The notes under the pieces: model-generated
What the model saw: the letters and a program-made list of their open reading frames with translations, nothing else
Databases searched by the model: none
What the model was told of the DNA's origin: nothing
Program-made: the position numbers and the translations under genes
In this document: in pieces, positions 61,367 through 64,000 of the stretch
Layout: every line of letters starts with the position of its first letter
Numbering within the stretch: the stretch's first letter is position 1
NCBI GenBank assembly: GCA_963839995.1
Contig: CAWIXH010000005.1
Location: 1 to 64,000, forward strand
Direction of reading: 5' to 3'
DNA from: CAWIUB01 sp963839995
GTDB lineage: Bacteria; Actinomycetota; Actinomycetes; Mycobacteriales; Jatrophihabitantaceae
Length of the DNA: 64,000 nucleotides

Positions 61367-62313
61367 TCACCGGGGTTCCCCTCGTCGAAGTCGTCAGATC
61401 AGGGGTCGTCGAGAGCCTTCACCGCGGTCACCTGGTCGCGATCGACGGCGTGGGCCGCGTCGTGGTGTCGCTCGGTGATGTCGCTCAACCCGTCTTTCCG
61501 CGCTCGTCGAACAAACCGCTGCAGGCCGTGGGGATGCGCCGACTGGGTCTGGATTTGCCGCCCGGCCAACTGGCACTGGCCGCGGCGTCGCATTCCGGCG
61601 AGCCGAGGCACGTGGAGCTGGCCCGCGAGATGCTCGCGGGCGGAGGATTGCACGAGGACGACCTGGGCTGCCCGCCGGATTGGCCCCTCGATGAAGCGGC
61701 CCGCGAACAGTGGATCGCCGGCGGCGCGCCCAAACGACGCATTGCGATGAACTGTTCCGGAAAGCACGCCGCGATGCTGCTCACCGCTCGGGCAAACGGC
61801 TGGCCCAGCGAGGGCTACCTCGCGCCGGGCCATCCGCTGCAGCAGTCGTTGCGCGCGACGGTGTCCGATCTGGCCGGCGAGGCGGTCGCGCACACAGCCG
61901 TCGACGGCTGCGGGGCGCCGCTGTTCGCGCTCAGCCTGCACGGCGTCGCCCGGGCGTTCGCCCGTCTCGCGCTCGCGACTGGCGGTGCCGAACGAGACGT
62001 CGCCGACGCCATGCGCCGACACCCCGAACTGGTCGCGGGCACCGGCCGCTCGGCCACCCTGCTGATGGCGGGCCTGCCCGGGGCGATCGCCAAGGACGGC
62101 GCCGAGGGCATGTACGCGGCCGCGCTGCCGAACGGTGGCGCCGTGGCCATCAAGATCGACGACGGGGCCCAGCGCGCCGCCGAGCGGGCCATCGTCGCCG
62201 GACTGCAGCGGCTCGGCGTGGCCGCGCCGGTATTGGACGAGCTGGCCGAAGCCCCGGTCCTGGCCGGTGGCGTGGTGGTTGGCGCCGTGCGGTTCACCGC
62301 GTGGCGTCGTTAG
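61363..62313 (+). CDS. Asparaginase (thermolabile/Rhizobium AnsA type)
   Basis: 316-residue asparaginase of the AnsA-like (II/Rhizobium etli) family: VVRSGVVESLHRGHLVAIDG, FPRSSNKPLQAVGMRRLG (SSxKP, possibly nucleophilic), AAASHSGEPRHVELAREML, MNCSGKHAAMLLTARANGWP and VDGCGAPLFALSLHGVARAF. It hydrolyses asparagine to aspartate. It is co-translated with tyrA by a 4-bp overlap, an unexpected pairing. Length is normal. Confidence 0.9.
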   Translation: MITGVPLVEVVRSGVVESLHRGHLVAIDGVGRVVVSLGDVAQPVFPRSSNKPLQAVGMRRLGLDLPPGQLALAAASHSGEPRHVELAREMLAGGGLHEDDLGCPPDWPLDEAAREQWIAGGAPKRRIAMNCSGKHAAMLLTARANGWPSEGYLAPGHPLQQSLRATVSDLAGEAVAHTAVDGCGAPLFALSLHGVARAFARLALATGGAERDVADAMRRHPELVAGTGRSATLLMAGLPGAIAKDGAEGMYAAALPNGGAVAIKIDDGAQRAAERAIVAGLQRLGVAAPVLDELAEAPVLAGGVVVGAVRFTAWRR

Positions 62314-62341
62314 ACCGCACCGGCCCGCTACCGTTTCCGGC

Positions 62342-64000
62342 ATGACGGACCTCGGTACGCCGGCGGCGGCCATCCGGTCGTCGCCGGGCGAACCGGCACA
62401 GGTAGCCATCGACATTCCGGAACGGCTCAGCTATCGGATCAAGCGCGCCGTGCTCGGCAAGCCGCTGGTCAACGCGGCGCTGCACGAAGAGAAGCTGTCG
62501 AAGAAAAGCGCGCTGGGCGTGCTGTCGAGCGACTGCATCTCCTCGTCTGCGTACGGCTCGGAGGAGATGCTGATCGTCCTGCTCGGTGTCTTCGGGTTGA
62601 CCGGATTCAATATCCTGCTGCCGATGACGGCGGCTGTGATCGTCGTCCTCGTCATCATGACCTTGTCCTACCGCGAGGTCGTGTCCATCTATACCAGGGC
62701 CGGCGGCTCGTATGTGGTGTCGCGGGAGAACTTTGGCCCAGTGGTGGCCCAGATCGCTTCGGTAGCACTGCTGATTGACTACATCGTGACGGTCGCCGTG
62801 CAGGCTGCCGCTGGAACCGCGGCGATCACGTCACTCGTGACGGCCCTGTCGTCTTACACCCTCGAAATCACGGTCGCGCTCGTGCTGCTGCTGGCGTACG
62901 GCAACCTGCGGGGCGTTCGTGAGGCAGGCAAGGCGTTCGCCTTCCCGACTTACTTGTTCGTCTGCTCCGTAGGTCTGGTGATCGTCGTGGGCATCGTCCG
63001 GGAGATTCTCGGTGACCTGCCACAATACGGCCACATGCCCGGGATGATTGACGTCACAAATCAGCACCACGCGATCTTGTCCGGCGTCTCGATCTTCGTG
63101 CTGCTGAAGGCCTTCGCGAACGGTGGGGCGTCACTGACCGGGCTGGAAGCAATCTCGGATGGGGTGAGCGCGTTCAAGCCGCCTCCCGGCCCGAACGCCC
63201 GAAAGACGTTGACGATCATGAGCGTGCTGCTTGGCTCGCTGGTGCTGGGCATCTCCTACCTGTCGTACGAAACGCATGCCACGCCATACGTGAGCGGCAC
63301 GCCTACCGTGATCAGCCAGGTCGCTAAGGCGGCGTTCGGCACGAACTGGTACGGCCACCTCGGCTTCGTGATCGTGCAGCTCGCGACGGCGTTAATCCTG
63401 TTCACCGGGGCAAACACGCCGTTCACCGGATTCCCGTACCTCGCCAGCTTCGTCGCGGAGGACTCGTTCCTGCCCCGCCAACTCACCCGGCGCGGCCATC
63501 GACTGGCGTTCAGCAACGGCATCATCGTCCTTACCGTCAGTGCGCTTGCCCTGCTACTCAGCGTCGGCGCGCACGTCGACAAGCTGATCCCGTTTTACGC
63601 CATCGGCGTGTTCACCGGCTTCACCATGGCGGGCTTCGGGATGGCGAAATACCACAGCACCCATCGCCAGCCCGGTTGGCGCCGCAAACTCGCCATCAAC
63701 TTCACCGGAGGCGTCGTCTCCCTGCTCATCGTGCTGATCTTCGCCGTGGTGAAGTTCACCGAGGGGGCATGGCTCGTCGTGGTGTTGTTCCCGATCATGT
63801 TTCTAGTGCTCATGCGCCTCAACCAGCAATACCGGCGCGAGGCGCGCTCGTTAGACCTGGTCACCGCCACCCAGCCCGATGGCAGCATGATGCACTACCC
63901 GCGGCACGTCGTGATCGTGCTGATCGACCGGCTTGACCTAGCCGTGCTGCGCGCGTTGCGTTACGCCGGGAGCCTGCGACCGACCGAGATTCGCGCCGTT
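62342..64000 (+). CDS. APC family amino acid/cation permease, runs off the window
   Basis: Open to the end of the window (553 codons seen). It starts MTDLGTPAAAIRSSPGEPAQ, a cytosolic N-terminus, then LGVLSSDCISSSAYGSEEML (TM1 break of APC transporters) and about 11 hydrophobic segments, for example VIVVLVIMTLSYREVVSIYT and SVALLIDYIVTVAVQAAAGT. The soluble C-terminal part begins near HYPRHVVIVLIDRLDLAVL. The family is APC permeases with a long C-terminal domain; the substrate is unknown. ATG 62342 is the likely start. Confidence 0.85.
   Translation, partial: MTDLGTPAAAIRSSPGEPAQVAIDIPERLSYRIKRAVLGKPLVNAALHEEKLSKKSALGVLSSDCISSSAYGSEEMLIVLLGVFGLTGFNILLPMTAAVIVVLVIMTLSYREVVSIYTRAGGSYVVSRENFGPVVAQIASVALLIDYIVTVAVQAAAGTAAITSLVTALSSYTLEITVALVLLLAYGNLRGVREAGKAFAFPTYLFVCSVGLVIVVGIVREILGDLPQYGHMPGMIDVTNQHHAILSGVSIFVLLKAFANGGASLTGLEAISDGVSAFKPPPGPNARKTLTIMSVLLGSLVLGISYLSYETHATPYVSGTPTVISQVAKAAFGTNWYGHLGFVIVQLATALILFTGANTPFTGFPYLASFVAEDSFLPRQLTRRGHRLAFSNGIIVLTVSALALLLSVGAHVDKLIPFYAIGVFTGFTMAGFGMAKYHSTHRQPGWRRKLAINFTGGVVSLLIVLIFAVVKFTEGAWLVVVLFPIMFLVLMRLNQQYRREARSLDLVTATQPDGSMMHYPRHVVIVLIDRLDLAVLRALRYAGSLRPTEIRAV

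Overview
This window is high-GC DNA from an actinobacterium. The evidence is many GTG starts with 4-bp GTGA/ATGA overlaps, an F420-type PPOX protein, a mycosin-like protease, an actinobacterial leuA with a leucine-rich leader peptide, and tandem tRNA-adenosine-deaminase-associated proteins. The order cannot be fixed from sequence alone; a Frankiales/Jatrophihabitans-like lineage is a guess.

Layout. (1) 0-6.3 kb is rich in mobile DNA: an IS1380-family insertion sequence (about 2-1719, with 17-bp terminal inverted repeats) has cut off the 3' end of a LigD-type NHEJ polymerase gene. Next come a 2.07-kb group II intron (2626-4693, minus strand) and a frameshifted DHA2-type MFS transporter. (2) 6.3-19.9 kb is ordinary accessory metabolism (sulfite-oxidase-like protein, flavin reductase and DUF6510 cluster; RNase HI; two transglutaminases; a GCS2-type ligase coupled to a methyltransferase; hydrolases; peptide deformylase). 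Decayed regulator genes are interspersed. (3) 20-38.9 kb is mostly intact core genome: asd-lysC, a GABA/aminobutyraldehyde locus whose gabT is translationally coupled to a VapBC module and a biotinyl carrier, leuL-leuA, a mycosin-like locus, recR-ybaB-dnaX, the small SRP RNA, tRNA-Ser(GGA) and two minisatellites. (4) 39.0-58.7 kb is a genomic island in the 3' end of tRNA-Ser(CGA), bounded by identical 56-bp direct repeats. It holds lipid/ketone-type catabolic genes (SDRs, alpha/beta hydrolases, crotonase, WS/DGAT, OYE, acyl-CoA ligase and dehydrogenase pieces) with TetR/HxlR regulators, and many of these genes are broken. (5) 58.7-64 kb returns to core genes: tadA with two partner proteins, prephenate dehydrogenase, asparaginase and an APC permease that runs off the end.

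The main discovery is a set of nested insertions inside the island. A WS/DGAT acyltransferase gene is interrupted by an ISL3-family element (48341-53615; 12-bp perfect termini; 8-bp duplication TTAATATC). The ISL3 transposase gene is itself interrupted by a roughly 3.95-kb element (about 49506-53458) with only a 4-bp shared core (AACG). That inner element carries a 4-gene operon: a DUF5372-like protein, an HTH protein, a small Ala-rich protein and a large serine recombinase ending in three extra helix-turn-helix segments. Removing each layer restores the reading frame of the layer outside it. The island also shows candidate operators: ATAAC-N3-GTTAT sites shared by a TetR/crotonase divergent promoter and a distant SDR-WS/DGAT operon.
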